Shown here: piece by piece, positions 7,843 to 17,344 of the stretch | Position numbering within the stretch: position 1 is the first letter of the stretch | How the letters are laid out: each line of letters begins with the position of its first letter | Assembly: GCA_031272145.1 (NCBI GenBank) | Contig: JAISUL010000038.1 | Span: 1 to 41,260 of the forward strand | Length of the DNA stretch: 41,260 nucleotides | DNA from: Synergistaceae bacterium | GTDB lineage: Bacteria; Synergistota; Synergistia; Synergistales; Aminobacteriaceae | Reading direction: 5' to 3' | Translations under genes and position numbers: made by a program | Notes under the pieces: model-generated | What the model was told of the DNA's origin: nothing | The model's database searches: none | Seen by the model: the letters and a program-made list of their open reading frames with translations, nothing else

Positions 7843-8220
7843 CTACTTCCCGGCCGTCTTCTTGTTAGCGACGGTGTGCCTCGGGCCCTTGCGCGTTCTG
7901 GCGTTGGTCTTGGTTCTCTGGCCGCGCACGGGAAGGCCAAGCTTGTGCCTGACACCCCTGTAACAGCCTATGTCCACGAGCCTCTTGATGTTCATGGAAA
8001 CCTCGCGGCGAAGGTCACCCTCGACGCGGTAGTTCTCCTCTATCTCGCGTCGGAGCTTCTGCGCGTCGTCCTCGCTCAGATCCTTCACGCGCACGTCGGG
8101 GTTGACGCCCGTCTTCGAGAGTATCCTCTTGGCGGAAGCCAGCCCGATGCCGAAAATGTAGGTCAGCGCTATCTCAATGCGCTTCTCCCTAGGCAGGTCA
8201 ACACCTGAAATACGAGCCAT
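7843..8220 (-). CDS. rpsM: 30S ribosomal protein S13
   Basis: The 125-residue product begins [21 protein letters not shown] and carries the GIG helix-two-turn-helix region, the [16 protein letters not shown] loop that binds 16S rRNA, and a basic C-terminal tail ending in KKTAGK. S13 forms inter-subunit bridges in the 30S head. A strong ribosome-binding site (GGAGGTAGGCAGGG) overlaps the end of rpmJ, 7 nt upstream. Confidence 0.98.
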   Translation of the reverse strand: MARISGVDLPREKRIEIALTYIFGIGLASAKRILSKTGVNPDVRVKDLSEDDAQKLRREIEENYRVEGDLRREVSMNIKRLVDIGCYRGVRHKLGLPVRGQRTKTNARTRKGPRHTVANKKTAGK

Positions 8221-8227
8221 TCCCTGC

Positions 8228-8353
8228 CTACCTCCTAGCGCCCTGACGCTGCTTGTGGCGCGGATTCCTGCTGCATATCACGCGCACAACCCCCTCGCGC
8301 CGAATAACGCGGCAAAACTCGCATATCGGCTTGACCGAAGGCTTAACCTTCAT
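8228..8353 (-). CDS. rpmJ: 50S ribosomal protein L36
   Basis: This short frame of 41 residues begins [19 protein letters not shown] and continues to [14 protein letters not shown]. It is the zinc-ribbon (C-) form of L36, with ligands C11, C14, C27 and H33. It sits in its canonical place between infA (12 nt upstream) and rpsM (7 nt downstream). The four residues after QRQG extend slightly beyond the usual 37-38. Confidence 0.96.
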   Translation of the reverse strand: MKVKPSVKPICEFCRVIRREGVVRVICSRNPRHKQRQGARR

Positions 8354-8365
8354 GCTTACGCCCTC

Positions 8366-8602
8366 CTATTTATAACGGTAGATGATTCTCCCGCGGGTGA
8401 GGTCGTAGGGGGAGATCTCCACCAAAACCCTGTCGCCCGGAAGAATTCGGATGAAGTGCATCCTCATCTTGCCGGAAACGTGCGCCAGAAGCTTGTGACC
8501 GTTTTCCAGCTCCACGCGAAACATGGCGTTGGGAAGCGGTTCCGAGACGATACCCTTCGCCTCGATCACTTCTTCCTTGACGCCGGCTTCCTTACGCGCC
8601 AT
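8366..8602 (-). CDS. infA: Translation initiation factor IF-1
   Basis: The 78-residue OB-fold protein includes [47 protein letters not shown] and the typical end [15 protein letters not shown]-1 occupies the A site of the 30S subunit during initiation. The frame is open further upstream, but the ATG at 8602 gives the family's normal length. It starts 11 bp inside the end of the KOW-protein gene, so the two are probably coupled. Confidence 0.97.
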   Translation of the reverse strand: MARKEAGVKEEVIEAKGIVSEPLPNAMFRVELENGHKLLAHVSGKMRMHFIRILPGDRVLVEISPYDLTRGRIIYRYK

Positions 8603-8903
8603 TCGCACCCCTGCCTCCCAGATCGGATAAAGCGCTGCAAAATCTCCCGCGGTCGATGTTCCCCACGACGCAAACCCCGTCCTCCGACGCAACGCCCTCC
8701 ATCACGCGGCTCGTCGCCTGAACGTGCTTCGGGTTCTTGAGCTTCGGACGATCAACGCTGAACCTCCCGGCGTCGGCGAGAGCCAGCCGCGCTTCACGCC
8801 GATCGGGATCGGGCAGCCCAACAACCACGTAGGCTCGCCCCGCGTCCTTTCCCTTTATAGAGGTAACTATCTGCCCAAGCCTGTACTCTGTCACGCAGAT
8901 CAC
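8592..8903 (-). CDS. KOW-domain RNA-binding protein (ribosomal L14e/L27e-like)
   Basis: The 103-residue product carries a KOW-type strand near its start ([24 protein letters not shown]) followed by [14 protein letters not shown]. This matches the small KOW protein that sits between map and infA in many Firmicutes and relatives, where it is usually annotated as RNA-binding. The GTG start at 8903 overlaps the map stop by four bases (GTGA); a second GTG nine bases on is an alternative. It probably binds rRNA or assists ribosome assembly, but no precise role is established. Confidence 0.85.
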   Translation of the reverse strand: MICVTEYRLGQIVTSIKGKDAGRAYVVVGLPDPDRREARLALADAGRFSVDRPKLKNPKHVQATSRVMEGVASEDGVCVVGNIDRGRFCSALSDLGGRGANGA

Positions 8904-9679
8904 TCCACCGCCAGCCAAGGGGTGAGAACCTCCGGCCCTGAGTCCGTTATCGCCACTGTTCTCTCGAAGTGAGCCGCGTCGGAGCCGTCTGCCGTGACGA
9001 CGACCCACCCGTCCGAACCCAGAGCGATCTTCTCACCGCCAGTCATAACCATCGGCTCGATCGCTATCGTCATGCCCTTTTTGAGCGTTACGCCGTGCCC
9101 AGCCTCACCGTAGTTCGGCACCTGAGGGGCCTCGTGCAGTTTGCGCCCAACCCCGTGCCCGGTGTAGTCGCGCACGACTCCGAAGCCGTTCGACTTGACG
9201 TAGCTCTCGACAGCGTGGCCGACGTCCCCGACGGTGTTTCCCTCGACCGCCTCGGCTATCGCCAGCTCAAGCGACCGATAGGTGACGGAAAGGAGCTTTC
9301 TCCTCGTCTCGCCGATAGCTCCTACTGGGTATGTACAGGCCGCGTCGCCGTGGTAGCCGTTCAAGAACACCCCCACGTCGACGCTGACTATGTCGCCCTC
9401 CTGAAGAATGCGCGAGTCGGAGGGTATGCCGTGGACGACCTCCTCGTTGACGGAGACGCATATCGCGCCCGGAAACGGACGGTCAGCGTTGGATGGACGG
9501 TATCCCTTGAATGACGCCGTGCCTCCGCTCTCGGATATGCACCGCTCCGCCGCCCGATCCAGCTCTCCCGTGGATACGCCAGGCCCAACCACGACGCGCA
9601 GGGTGTCGAGCACTGCGGCCACGACCTTGCCAGCGTCGCGCATGCGGTTGAGAGCGTCGCCCTTTTTGAGGTGTATCAT
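8900..9679 (-). CDS. map: Type I methionine aminopeptidase
   Basis: The 259-residue enzyme removes the initiator methionine from nascent proteins. The five metal ligands are all present: D101 (SVDVG), D112 (GDAA), H175 (TGHGVG), E208 (IEPM) and E239 (FERT). There is no N-terminal zinc-finger extension, so it is the short bacterial form. The start overlaps the adk stop by four bases (ATGA). The secY-adk-map-infA order is classic for the end of the spc operon. Confidence 0.97.
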   Translation of the reverse strand: MIHLKKGDALNRMRDAGKVVAAVLDTLRVVVGPGVSTGELDRAAERCISESGGTASFKGYRPSNADRPFPGAICVSVNEEVVHGIPSDSRILQEGDIVSVDVGVFLNGYHGDAACTYPVGAIGETRRKLLSVTYRSLELAIAEAVEGNTVGDVGHAVESYVKSNGFGVVRDYTGHGVGRKLHEAPQVPNYGEAGHGVTLKKGMTIAIEPMVMTGGEKIALGSDGWVVVTADGSDAAHFERTVAITDSGPEVLTPWLAVE

Positions 9680-10317
9680 CGGGAAAGCGCCATCCGTACC
9701 CTGCCGAAGACCTCCGCCGGCGAACCAACGGCGTCGACCCTGCGAAGCAGGCCCTTCTTTTCGTACCAGTCGGCCAGAGGCAAGGTCTGCTCGCAGTAGA
9801 CGTCCAAGCGGTTGCGTATGACCTCCTCAGCGTCGTCGTCACGAAGGTAGAGCGCCCCGCCGCACTCGGGACAGTCCGCGTCGCTCTCCACCGCGGCTAG
9901 GTTCCATATCTTGCCGCACTTCCGGCAGGTTCTCCGGCTCGTCAGCCGCTTGACCAGAACCTCCTCGTCTATGTCAAGAAGCAGAACGGCGTCGAGCGGC
10001 TTCTCCATGACGCGCAGGATATCCTCGAGCGCGGAAGCCTGAGGCAGAGTCCTCGGAAAGCCGTCCATCAGAAAACCTCCGGCGATGTCCCTCAGCCTGT
10101 CCCTCACCATGTCGACGACCACGCCGTCGGGAACGAGTGCGCCTTTGTTCATGTACGACTCGGCCAGCAGCCCCAGTTCGGTCTTGTCGCGCAGGTTGCT
10201 TCTGAAGATGTCCCCCGTGGAGATGTGCTCGCAGCCGTACTCGGTCGCTATAAAGTCCGCCTGAGTGCCCTTGCCTGCCCCAGGCGCTCCGAGCAGGACG
10301 ATCCTTATGTCCTTCAT
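9676..10317 (-). CDS. adk: Adenylate kinase (zinc-LID type)
   Basis: The 213-residue kinase interconverts AMP+ATP and 2 ADP. The P-loop is GAPGAGKGTQ (10-19), the AMP site contains STGDIFR, and GFLMDGFPRT is the core signature. The LID holds four cysteines (C131, C134, C149, C152), the zinc-binding form common in Gram-positives and deep-branching bacteria. It lies 14 nt after secY and overlaps map by 4 bp. Confidence 0.98.
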   Translation of the reverse strand: MKDIRIVLLGAPGAGKGTQADFIATEYGCEHISTGDIFRSNLRDKTELGLLAESYMNKGALVPDGVVVDMVRDRLRDIAGGFLMDGFPRTLPQASALEDILRVMEKPLDAVLLLDIDEEVLVKRLTSRRTCRKCGKIWNLAAVESDADCPECGGALYLRDDDAEEVIRNRLDVYCEQTLPLADWYEKKGLLRRVDAVGSPAEVFGRVRMALSR

Positions 10318-10331
10318 TTTCGCGCCGCCCC

Positions 10332-11636
10332 TTACGTCCTGAGCAGGCTCCCGATCTTGCCCGACTTCTTTATCAGCCCGTCGTAGTGCCGCATCAAAAG
10401 CTGGGCTTCGACCTGCTGAACCGTGTCAAGCGCCACGCCGACCACGATCAGCACCGCCGTCCCGCCGAAGTAGAAGCCCCTTATCCCCATCGTAGAGGAC
10501 ATAAAGTTGGGCAAGAGCGCCAGCACGGCAAGAAACACCGCACCGCCGAGCGTGACCCGCTCCATTACCTTGGCGATGTAGTCAGCCGTGGGCTGCCCCG
10601 GCCTTATGCCGAGGATGAAGCCGCCGTACTTCTTCATGTTGTTGGCTATGTCCGTCGGGTTGAACACGACCGCCGTGTAGAAATACGAGAAAAACACCAC
10701 CAGACCCGTGCTTATGACGCAGTACACGAAGTTGTGATACCAGCGCCCGTTGGACGTGAACTGGAAGTACATGGATAGGTCGTCGCTGATGACCCGCGTG
10801 ATCATAACGAAGAACATCGTTATTGACCCCTCGAAGATTATCGGGATGACTCCGGCCTGGTTCACGCGAAGCGGTATGAACGTGCTCTGGCCGCCGTAGA
10901 CCTTGTTGCCGACGACGCGCTTCGCGTACTGAACCGGCAGGCGCCTCTGGCCTTCCTGAAGGATGATGCACCCCGCTACCACCGCGACCATCAGGACGAG
11001 CGCCGCTATCAGGGCCAGTATGTTCATCGACCCGGCCGTAAGAAGCGCCCACGTCTGGCTTATCGCGCCTGGTATGCGCGCCACGATGCCGGCGAAAATC
11101 AAGAGCGATATACCGTTCCCTATGCCGTGGTCGGAGAGCTCCTCGCCGAGCCACATGACCGCTATAGACCCCGCCGTGACGGTCAGAACCACGATGAAGG
11201 CGTCGAAGAACGCACCTGAGAAGACCCCGTAGCTCCCGAGCCACGTGGTCATGCCGACGGCCTGAACCACCGCGAACAGGATCGCACCGTACCTCGTCCA
11301 CTGAATTATCTTTTTGCGCCCCTCGTCGTTGTCCTTCTGCAATTTCTCCAGCGTCGGGAAGATCACCACCAGGAGCTGCATGACGATGCTGGAGTTGATG
11401 TACGGCGCAACGCCGAGGGCGAATATGCTGAACCGGCTCAGCGCGCCGCCGGAGAACATGTTCAGGAAGTCGAGGATGCCCCCGCCGCTCTTGAACAGGT
11501 CAGACATCGCCTGAGTGTTGATTCCCGGCGTAGGGATGTGCGCCCCTACACGGAATATGAAGAGGACGCCTATCGTAAACAATATCCGCCTTTTGAGGTC
11601 AGGCAGCCGGAACATATCGCCAAGGGACTCAAACAA
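10332..11636 (-). CDS. secY: Preprotein translocase subunit SecY
   Basis: The 434-residue protein has about ten hydrophobic spans and the family signatures VGAHIPTPGIN near TM1, the plug region GGALSRFSIFALGVAPYI, and ADYIAKVMERVTLGG. It forms the inner-membrane channel used by SecA and ribosomes. The start is TTG at 11636, chosen because FESLGDMFRLPDLKRRILF aligns with the conserved SecY N terminus; the first ATG would remove it. Only 1 nt separates it from rplO. Confidence 0.97.
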   Translation of the reverse strand: MFESLGDMFRLPDLKRRILFTIGVLFIFRVGAHIPTPGINTQAMSDLFKSGGGILDFLNMFSGGALSRFSIFALGVAPYINSSIVMQLLVVIFPTLEKLQKDNDEGRKKIIQWTRYGAILFAVVQAVGMTTWLGSYGVFSGAFFDAFIVVLTVTAGSIAVMWLGEELSDHGIGNGISLLIFAGIVARIPGAISQTWALLTAGSMNILALIAALVLMVAVVAGCIILQEGQRRLPVQYAKRVVGNKVYGGQSTFIPLRVNQAGVIPIIFEGSITMFFVMITRVISDDLSMYFQFTSNGRWYHNFVYCVISTGLVVFFSYFYTAVVFNPTDIANNMKKYGGFILGIRPGQPTADYIAKVMERVTLGGAVFLAVLALLPNFMSSTMGIRGFYFGGTAVLIVVGVALDTVQQVEAQLLMRHYDGLIKKSGKIGSLLRT

Positions 11637-11637
11637 G

Positions 11638-12084
11638 TCAGATCACCTCGACCTTCCCGCCTGCGGCCTCGACCTTCTTTTTGGCGCCCTCGCTCGCGGC
11701 GTTGACCTTGAAGAAGAAGGGCGCGCCGACGTCACCTTTGCCCAGCAGCTTCACCGGCAGGCAGCCAGAATGGATGACGCCCGCCTCGACGAGGCGCTCC
11801 ACGGAGACCTCTCCGCCGGCCGGGAACTTCTCCGACACGGTGCCGATGTTGACTATGCGGTACTCCTTGGCGAAACGGGCGTTGTTGAACCCGCTCTTTG
11901 GCACGCGCCGCGCAAGGGGCATCTGGCCGCCCTCAAAGCCAGGGCGCACTCCGCCGCCCGTGCGGGACTTGTGCCCCTTGTTGCCCTTGCCGGACGTTTT
12001 GCCAGTGCCGCTGCCTACGCCCTGCCCAAGGCGCTTGGACGATTTTCTGGCGCCAGGCTCCGCTCTAAGCTCGTGAAGGTTCAT
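11638..12084 (-). CDS. rplO: 50S ribosomal protein L15
   Basis: The 148 residues show the L15 pattern: MNLHELRAEPGARKSSKRLGQG, the Gly/Lys-rich GSGTGKTSGKGNKGHKSR loop that binds 23S rRNA, GFEGGQMPLARRVPKSGF, and a C-terminal domain ending KKKVEAAGGKVEVI. It is a late-assembly protein. It lies between rpmD and secY as usual. Confidence 0.98.
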   Translation of the reverse strand: MNLHELRAEPGARKSSKRLGQGVGSGTGKTSGKGNKGHKSRTGGGVRPGFEGGQMPLARRVPKSGFNNARFAKEYRIVNIGTVSEKFPAGGEVSVERLVEAGVIHSGCLPVKLLGKGDVGAPFFFKVNAASEGAKKKVEAAGGKVEVI

Positions 12085-12097
12085 TCTATATACACCC

Positions 12098-12280
12098 CTA
12101 TTCGCTCTCCGTCAACTCAACGAGGTGACGAACCTTCTCGATCATGCCGCGTATCTGAGGCGTGTCCTCGTGCTCCACGACGGACTGGAGCTTGTGAAAA
12201 CCCAGCGCCTCGATCGTCCTCTTCTGGCGCTTGGAGAAGCCTATGGCGCTCTTGACCCACTTAGCTCTGATCTTAGCCAT
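12098..12280 (-). CDS. rpmD: 50S ribosomal protein L30
   Basis: The 60-residue product begins [20 protein letters not shown] and has the L30 core ALGFHKLQSVVEHEDTPQIRGMI. L30 is a small globular protein on the large subunit. Its ATG lies eight bases inside the end of rpsE, which suggests translational coupling. Confidence 0.97.
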   Translation of the reverse strand: MAKIRAKWVKSAIGFSKRQKRTIEALGFHKLQSVVEHEDTPQIRGMIEKVRHLVELTESE

Positions 12281-12803
12281 TTGCTTGAGCCGCTCCTCCC
12301 TCCGCCCTGTCGTACCTCTTGCCGCGCAGACGGAATATCTCCTCGACCGTGCGGCATTGGCGCAGTGCCTCCAGAGTCGCCCACGCCACGTTGACCGCGT
12401 TGGACGTACGACCGACGACCTTCGTCACGACGTTCTTGACGCCGCCAAGCTCCATTATGGCGCGCACAACCCCGCCCGCTATGACGCCGGTGCCAGCCGG
12501 CGCCGGTTTGAGCAGCACGCTCGCCGCGCCGAAGTCGGCCTGTATGGGGTGGGGCAGGGTGTCGCCCATGCGCTTCACCTCGACCAAGTCCTTGCCGGCC
12601 TTGTCTATGCCCTTGCGGACGGCCTCGGATATTTCCTTGGCCTTGCCGATCCCGACGCCGACGTAGCGATCGCCGTCGCCGACCACCACGAGAACAGCGA
12701 ACTTGAAGCGCTTGCCGCCCTTGACGACCTTGCTGACGCGGTTGATGGACACGACGCGCTCCTTGAGCTCCATCCCCTTGGCGTCTATTCTCTTGCCGAT
12801 CAT
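12273..12803 (-). CDS. rpsE: 30S ribosomal protein S5
   Basis: The 176-residue protein has the dsRNA-binding-like N-terminal domain ([19 protein letters not shown], then [18 protein letters not shown]) and the C-terminal ribosomal S5 domain ([33 protein letters not shown]). S5 helps set decoding accuracy and mRNA unwinding at the 30S entry channel. Length and order are normal. Confidence 0.98.
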   Translation of the reverse strand: MIGKRIDAKGMELKERVVSINRVSKVVKGGKRFKFAVLVVVGDGDRYVGVGIGKAKEISEAVRKGIDKAGKDLVEVKRMGDTLPHPIQADFGAASVLLKPAPAGTGVIAGGVVRAIMELGGVKNVVTKVVGRTSNAVNVAWATLEALRQCRTVEEIFRLRGKRYDRAEGGAAQANG

Positions 12804-12816
12804 AGTCTCGCTCCCA

Positions 12817-13182
12817 TCAGAATCTCAGGCCGGCTTCCCTGGCGGCGTCGGCCAGAGCCTTGACCTTGCCGTGGTAAAGGTGCCCGCCCCGGTCAAACAC
12901 GACCGACTCGATCCCCTTCGCCTTCGCGCGCTCCGCAGCCAGTTTGCCTATAACCTTGGCCGACTCTATGTTGCACGTCCCGACGCCCATCTCCCTGACA
13001 GGCTTCTCCAGAGTAGACGCAGCGGCAAGCGTGTGCCCCAGATCGTCGTCTATGAACTGCACATATATATGCTTCAGGCTGTGGTAAACGGCCATGCGCG
13101 GCACCGACGCAGTGCCGGCCAAAGTTCGGCGCAGGCGCTGATGGCGCACGACCCGCATGTCGTTTCTGGTCTTCTTCCTCAT
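12817..13182 (-). CDS. rplR: 50S ribosomal protein L18
   Basis: The 121-residue product has the L18 features [24 protein letters not shown], the [19 protein letters not shown] strand pair and the end [25 protein letters not shown]18 mediates attachment of 5S rRNA to the large subunit. The ATG at 13182 is preferred to a GTG nine bases upstream because GAGGTG sits about six bases before the ATG. Confidence 0.97.
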   Translation of the reverse strand: MRKKTRNDMRVVRHQRLRRTLAGTASVPRMAVYHSLKHIYVQFIDDDLGHTLAAASTLEKPVREMGVGTCNIESAKVIGKLAAERAKAKGIESVVFDRGGHLYHGKVKALADAAREAGLRF

Positions 13183-13196
13183 ATGCCACACCTCGG

Positions 13197-13745
13197 TTAC
13201 TTAGCGCCGGCCTTGCCGGTCTTCCCGGCCTTGCGGATCACGTTCTCGTCGGAGTAGCGAATCCCCTTGCCGTGATACGGCTCAGGCGGACGAAACGCCC
13301 TGATGTCCGCGCACACCTGGCCGACGGCCTGCTTGTCGATGCCCTTGACCACGAACTTCACAGGGTTCTCGACGGAGATCTCTATCCCATGCGGAGGCTC
13401 GTACTCCACCGGGTGAGAATATCCGAGGCTGAGCACGAGCTTCTTTCCCTGCATCTGCGCCCTCCAGCCGACGCCTACTATCTCCAGCGTCTTCTGGAAG
13501 CCCGCCGTTACACCGGTCACCATGTTGGCAACGAGCGCGCGGGTAAGCCCGTGCCACGCCCGCGTCTGCTGCTCGTCGTCGTCGCGCGTAACAAGCACAT
13601 GGCCGTCGGCGACGTCCACGTGGATCCTCGGCGGCACAGGGGCGTCGAGCTCACCCTTGGCGCCCTTCACGGTCACCTTGCCGTCCGAGGCCGTGACCAG
13701 CGCGCCCTTCGGTATCGGAACGGCCTTCCTACCTATACGGGACAT
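13197..13745 (-). CDS. rplF: 50S ribosomal protein L6
   Basis: The 182 residues form the two repeated L6 domains: [21 protein letters not shown] at the start, [22 protein letters not shown] in domain 1, then the second domain with [29 protein letters not shown]6 sits near the factor-binding centre. Order and length are normal. Confidence 0.98.
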   Translation of the reverse strand: MSRIGRKAVPIPKGALVTASDGKVTVKGAKGELDAPVPPRIHVDVADGHVLVTRDDDEQQTRAWHGLTRALVANMVTGVTAGFQKTLEIVGVGWRAQMQGKKLVLSLGYSHPVEYEPPHGIEISVENPVKFVVKGIDKQAVGQVCADIRAFRPPEPYHGKGIRYSDENVIRKAGKTGKAGAK

Positions 13746-13757
13746 GGACGCCCCTCC

Positions 13758-14162
13758 TCACCAAACGTAGCAGAGGACTTCTCCGCCGAGGCCGAGCTTC
13801 GACGCCTCTGCTCCGGTCTTCAGACCCTTCGGCGTCGAGACGACTACGAGACCCAGTCCCCCCATAACCACGGGCAGCTTGTCGTGCCCAACGTATATCC
13901 TGCGCCCAGGCTTGCTGACGCGCCGCAACCCCTGAATGACCCTCTGACGCTCCGCTCCGTACGCAAGAAAAATGCGGATCATCGCGTAGGGGGTCTTGGG
14001 GTTAGTTATCATCTTGAAGTTCCTGATGTAACCCTCTTCCTTCAAAATGCGGGCGATCGCAAGCTTCATCTTGCTGGCCGGCACGTCCACGCTCTCGCTG
14101 AAAATCATGTTCGCGTTGCGCACCCTCGTCAGCATGTCGGCGATCGGATCGTTCACGTACAT
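13758..14162 (-). CDS. rpsH: 30S ribosomal protein S8
   Basis: The 134-residue protein starts MYVNDPIADMLTRVRNAN and ends in the conserved GLGVVV-type strand, here LGLVVVSTPKGLKTG...GGEVLCYVW. S8 is a primary 16S rRNA binder and, in E. coli, the autogenous repressor of the spc operon. No separate operator mimic was identified here. Confidence 0.97.
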   Translation of the reverse strand: MYVNDPIADMLTRVRNANMIFSESVDVPASKMKLAIARILKEEGYIRNFKMITNPKTPYAMIRIFLAYGAERQRVIQGLRRVSKPGRRIYVGHDKLPVVMGGLGLVVVSTPKGLKTGAEASKLGLGGEVLCYVW

Positions 14163-14174
14163 CTCCCCGCCCCC

Positions 14175-14360
14175 TTACCAGCTGGACTTTACCACGCCGG
14201 GAGCCCTGCCCTCGCGGGCGAGCTTGCGGAAACAGCAGCGGCACATGTTGAACTTGCGTATGTAAGCGTGCACCCTGCCGCACAACGGGCAGCGATTGTA
14301 GCGCCGCACCTCGAACTTCGGTGTCTGAGTCGCCTTGTATCTTATCGCTTTTCTCGCCAT
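14175..14360 (-). CDS. rpsN: 30S ribosomal protein S14, zinc-binding type Z
   Basis: The 61-residue form carries two CxxC pairs, C24/C27 (RCPLCGR) and C40/C43 (MCRCCF), which bind zinc, and begins [20 protein letters not shown]. The short zinc form is usual in Firmicutes, Actinobacteria, thermophiles and Synergistota, in contrast to the ~100-residue proteobacterial form. Confidence 0.98.
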   Translation of the reverse strand: MARKAIRYKATQTPKFEVRRYNRCPLCGRVHAYIRKFNMCRCCFRKLAREGRAPGVVKSSW

Positions 14361-14377
14361 TATCCCGCTTCCCCCTC

Positions 14378-14920
14378 TTAACGGTTAAAGGGCATTCCCA
14401 TACCCTTCAGAAGCGCGTGAGCTTCCTCGTCGTTCCTCGCGGTCGTGACGATGGAGACGTTCATGCCGCGCGAGCGTATGACCTTGTCGTAGTTGATCTC
14501 CGGAAAGATAAGCTGCTCCCGAAGCCCAAGGTTGTAGTTGCCGCGCCCGTCGAAGCCGCGCCGCGAAACGCCCTGAAAGTCCTTGATGCTCGGCAGAGCC
14601 AACGAGATCAGCCTGTCGAGGAACTCCCACATCCGCGCACCCCTCAGGGTCACGCAACAACCGACCGGCATGCCCTCGCGAACCTTGAAGCCAGCGACGG
14701 ACTTCTTGGCGCGCTTCAACAGCGGCTGCTGGCCGGTGATGGCCCTCAGCTCCGATATGGCGGCATCCATGAACTTGATGTCAACCTTGGCGTCGCCGAC
14801 GCCTATGTTCACGACGACCTTCTCCACCCGCGGAAGCTGCATCGCGTTCTTGTAGCCGAACTCCTTCATCAGAGCGGGACATATCTCCGTTCTGTACCTC
14901 TCCAAAATACGCGGAGCCAT
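14378..14920 (-). CDS. rplE: 50S ribosomal protein L5
   Basis: The product (180 residues from the ATG at 14920) has [21 protein letters not shown], the conserved [18 protein letters not shown] strand, [25 protein letters not shown] and a normal C terminus. L5 binds 5S rRNA and contacts P-site tRNA. A TTG at 14926 is six bases from an AGGGGG ribosome-binding site and could be the real start, adding two residues. Confidence 0.96.
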   Translation of the reverse strand: MAPRILERYRTEICPALMKEFGYKNAMQLPRVEKVVVNIGVGDAKVDIKFMDAAISELRAITGQQPLLKRAKKSVAGFKVREGMPVGCCVTLRGARMWEFLDRLISLALPSIKDFQGVSRRGFDGRGNYNLGLREQLIFPEINYDKVIRSRGMNVSIVTTARNDEEAHALLKGMGMPFNR

Positions 14921-15001
14921 AAGCAAAGCAAACCCCCTACTCAGAACCAGGCCCGCGTCCCAACGAAGGGCCGAGAGCCGTCCCGCCGAATCTCGTTCCG
15001 G

Positions 15002-15325
15002 CTAGGTCTTGTCTATTATCTCGTTGCACTTGCGGCAGACCCTGACCTTCCTGCCGCTCTCCAAAAACGAGCAGCCAACCCTCGTAGCCTTGCCGCACTG
15101 GGGGCACACGAGCATCACCTTCGCCGCGTATATCGGCGCCTCCTGCTTCACCATGCCGGACTGAGGGGTCTTCTGGCTGGGCTTGACGTGGCGCGTAACC
15201 ACGTTTACACCCTCCACCACAACCATGTCCTTCGCCGGTATGTGGCGCAGAATCTTGCCTTCCTTGCCCTTGTCCTTGCCGGAGAGCACCTTGACGCGGT
15301 CGTTTTTCCTGAGCCTCATGGCCAT
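15002..15325 (-). CDS. rplX: 50S ribosomal protein L24
   Basis: The 107-residue protein has the KOW motif ([21 protein letters not shown]) and the C-terminal part with Cys-rich strands ([20 protein letters not shown]). L24 starts 23S rRNA folding and sits at the tunnel exit. The 81 nt between it and rplE form the longest gap inside the S10/spc block; nothing recognisable was seen there. Confidence 0.97.
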   Translation of the reverse strand: MAMRLRKNDRVKVLSGKDKGKEGKILRHIPAKDMVVVEGVNVVTRHVKPSQKTPQSGMVKQEAPIYAAKVMLVCPQCGKATRVGCSFLESGRKVRVCRKCNEIIDKT

Positions 15326-15340
15326 GATACGTCTCTCCCC

Positions 15341-15709
15341 CTAAACGACTTCCGGGGCGAGGGAGAGGATGCGCATATACCTCTTCGCACGCAGCTCGCG
15401 CCCCACAGGCCCGAAAATTCGCGTACCCTTGGGCTCGCCGTTGTTGTCGATGATGACCGCCGCGTTGTCGTCGAACCGCACGTAGGAGCCGTCCTGACGG
15501 CGAACTTCCTTCTTGGTGCGGACTATGACGGCCTTCACGACGGAGCCCTTGGCTATGTTGCTGTTAGGTATAGCCTCGCGCACCGAGGCGACTATGACGT
15601 CCCCTATCGTGCCCCACTTGCGCTTGCTGCCGCCCATAACCTGTATGCAGAACAGCTTCCGCGCGCCGGAGTTGTCCGCCACGTTCAAAACCGTCGTGAG
15701 CTGGATCAT
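15341..15709 (-). CDS. rplN: 50S ribosomal protein L14
   Basis: The 122-residue product begins [21 protein letters not shown] and contains [20 protein letters not shown] and [26 protein letters not shown], all hallmark L14 segments. It contacts the factor-binding site and bridge B8. Its ATG overlaps the rpsQ stop by four bases. Confidence 0.98.
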   Translation of the reverse strand: MIQLTTVLNVADNSGARKLFCIQVMGGSKRKWGTIGDVIVASVREAIPNSNIAKGSVVKAVIVRTKKEVRRQDGSYVRFDDNAAVIIDNNGEPKGTRIFGPVGRELRAKRYMRILSLAPEVV

Positions 15710-16002
15710 TCTCTAGCGCCTCCGTCGTCCAGGATGGGCGCCTTGCGCACAATCTCGACCAGCACCCACCGCTTCGTCCTGCTCAGCGGGCGCGTCTCGC
15801 GTATGCGTATCTGGTCGCCCACCCGGCAGACGTTATCCTCGTCGTGAGCCACGTACTTCTTGGACTTGATGATCCGCTTGCCGTAAAGGGGATGCTCGGC
15901 ATGACGGCTCACCTTGACCACAACGGTCTTGTCCATCTTGTTGCTGACGACGACCCCAACACGCACCTTGGCGTGGTGGGCGTTCTCAATCTTGGGTTCC
16001 AT
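15706..16002 (-). CDS. rpsQ: 30S ribosomal protein S17
   Basis: The 98-residue product has the S17 OB-fold pattern: [40 protein letters not shown], and [19 protein letters not shown]. The frame is open further upstream, but the ATG at 16002 follows a good ribosome-binding site (GGGGGAGG) and gives a sensible start, MEPKIENAH. It overlaps the end of rpmC by 17 bp. Confidence 0.96.
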   Translation of the reverse strand: MEPKIENAHHAKVRVGVVVSNKMDKTVVVKVSRHAEHPLYGKRIIKSKKYVAHDEDNVCRVGDQIRIRETRPLSRTKRWVLVEIVRKAPILDDGGARE

Positions 16003-16207
16003 GCGCTGCCTCCCCCGCGCGAGCCTTCTCACCAGCGATAGTGAGCACCCTCGCGATAATCTTGCGCACATCTTTGATGCGGCTCGTGTTTTTCAGCTGC
16101 CCGATGGCGTTCTGAAAGCGGAGGTTGAACAGCTCCTCCCTGTACTGACGATACTTCTCCTGAAGCTCGTCAGGAGCAAGCTCGCGAAGCTTCGCCGCGT
16201 CCATCAC
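15986..16207 (-). CDS. rpmC: 50S ribosomal protein L29
   Basis: The 73-residue product has the two-helix L29 fold: [21 protein letters not shown] followed by [21 protein letters not shown] and [12 protein letters not shown]29 lies at the tunnel exit beside L23. Its ATG overlaps the rplP stop by four bases. The C-terminal dozen residues exceed the usual length and overlap rpsQ. Confidence 0.96.
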   Translation of the reverse strand: MMDAAKLRELAPDELQEKYRQYREELFNLRFQNAIGQLKNTSRIKDVRKIIARVLTIAGEKARAGEAAHGTQD

Positions 16208-16629
16208 TGTTCACCGCCCATTCCATCTCTCGCCACGACCTTGACCTTGATCGGCAGCTTGTGCGAAGCAGTGCGAAAGGCCTGGTCGACCACGTCCTTG
16301 GGGACGCCGGCTATCTCGAACATCACGCGGCCGCGCTTCACCGCCGCGACCCAGAACTCAGGAGCGCCCTTCCCCTTGCCCATGCGCGTCTCAAGCGGCT
16401 TCTTGGTGTACGGCCTGTCGGGGAAAACCCTGATCCATATCTTGCCGCCCTTCTTCATCTTCCTCGAAATGGCGACACGAGTTGCCTCGATCTGGCGCGC
16501 AGTTATCCACGCGTTCTCCTGAGCCTGAAGCCCCCAGTCTCCGAAGGCCACGCTCACTCCGCCCTTCGATACGCCGCGAAGAGGACTGCGGTGCGACTTC
16601 CTGTACTTAACCCTGCTGGGCATCAACAT
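16204..16629 (-). CDS. rplP: 50S ribosomal protein L16
   Basis: The 141-residue product begins [14 protein letters not shown] and contains [49 protein letters not shown] and [24 protein letters not shown]16 helps position tRNAs in the A and P sites. It lies 3 nt from rpsC and overlaps rpmC by 4 bp. Confidence 0.98.
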   Translation of the reverse strand: MLMPSRVKYRKSHRSPLRGVSKGGVSVAFGDWGLQAQENAWITARQIEATRVAISRKMKKGGKIWIRVFPDRPYTKKPLETRMGKGKGAPEFWVAAVKRGRVMFEIAGVPKDVVDQAFRTASHKLPIKVKVVARDGMGGEQ

Positions 16630-16632
16630 TGC

Positions 16633-17325
16633 CTAACGCCCCCCGCGATCTCCGCGGTCACCGCCACGGTCTTTACCTCGGCGCGGCTGCATGGGACGCT
16701 CGTTCTCCCTGTCGCGGTATATCCATATCTTGCAGCCTATGACGCCGTACATCGTGACGGCCTCCGCAAAACCATAGTCTATGTCGGCCTTGATGGTCGA
16801 AAGCGGCAGACGGCCCTCGTTGTACCACTCCGTCCTGGCGATCTCCGCCCCACCAAGGCGTCCGGCGACCTGGGCCTTTATGCCCTTCGCCCCCGCCTTC
16901 GTCGCGCGGAAGATGGCCTGCTTCATGGCACGGCGGAACGAAACGCGGCGCTCCAGCGAGGACGCTATCCCCTCCGCCACGAGCTGAGCCACAACGTCAG
17001 GGTTCTTGATCTCCTGCACGTTGATCATGACCTTGCCGCCGGTGAGCTTCTGAAGCTCCTCCTTGATGACCTGTATCTCTGTGCCGCCCTTGCCTATGAC
17101 GACGCCTGGCCTTGCCGTCCAGATCGTGAACCGGATGACGTGCCCGACTCTCTCGATCTCGACCCTGGAAATGCCGGCCCCGTCCCATTTCTTCATGATC
17201 CACTCGCGGAGCTTTATGTCCTCATGCAGCTTCTTGGCGTAGTCCTTCGGGTTAGCGTACCACTTGGACTCCCACTCCGTCGTGACGCCCAGCCTGTATC
17301 CGATGGGATGTACCTTCTGGCCCAC
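16633..17325 (-). CDS. rpsC: 30S ribosomal protein S3
   Basis: The 230-residue protein has the KH domain ([22 protein letters not shown]) and the C-terminal S3 domain ([44 protein letters not shown]). It ends in an Arg/Gly/Asp-rich tail ([14 protein letters not shown]). S3 lines the mRNA entry channel. The start is GTG ([13 protein letters not shown]). Confidence 0.98.
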   Translation of the reverse strand: MGQKVHPIGYRLGVTTEWESKWYANPKDYAKKLHEDIKLREWIMKKWDGAGISRVEIERVGHVIRFTIWTARPGVVIGKGGTEIQVIKEELQKLTGGKVMINVQEIKNPDVVAQLVAEGIASSLERRVSFRRAMKQAIFRATKAGAKGIKAQVAGRLGGAEIARTEWYNEGRLPLSTIKADIDYGFAEAVTMYGVIGCKIWIYRDRENERPMQPRRGKDRGGDRGDRGGR

Positions 17326-17344
17326 CTTGCCGGTCCCTCCTTCT

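Noticed and set aside
14921-15001. Possible missing small gene between rplE and rplX
   Set aside because: The 81-nt gap holds no frame with a start and ribosome-binding site. No ribosomal gene is expected there, as L5 normally follows L24 directly.
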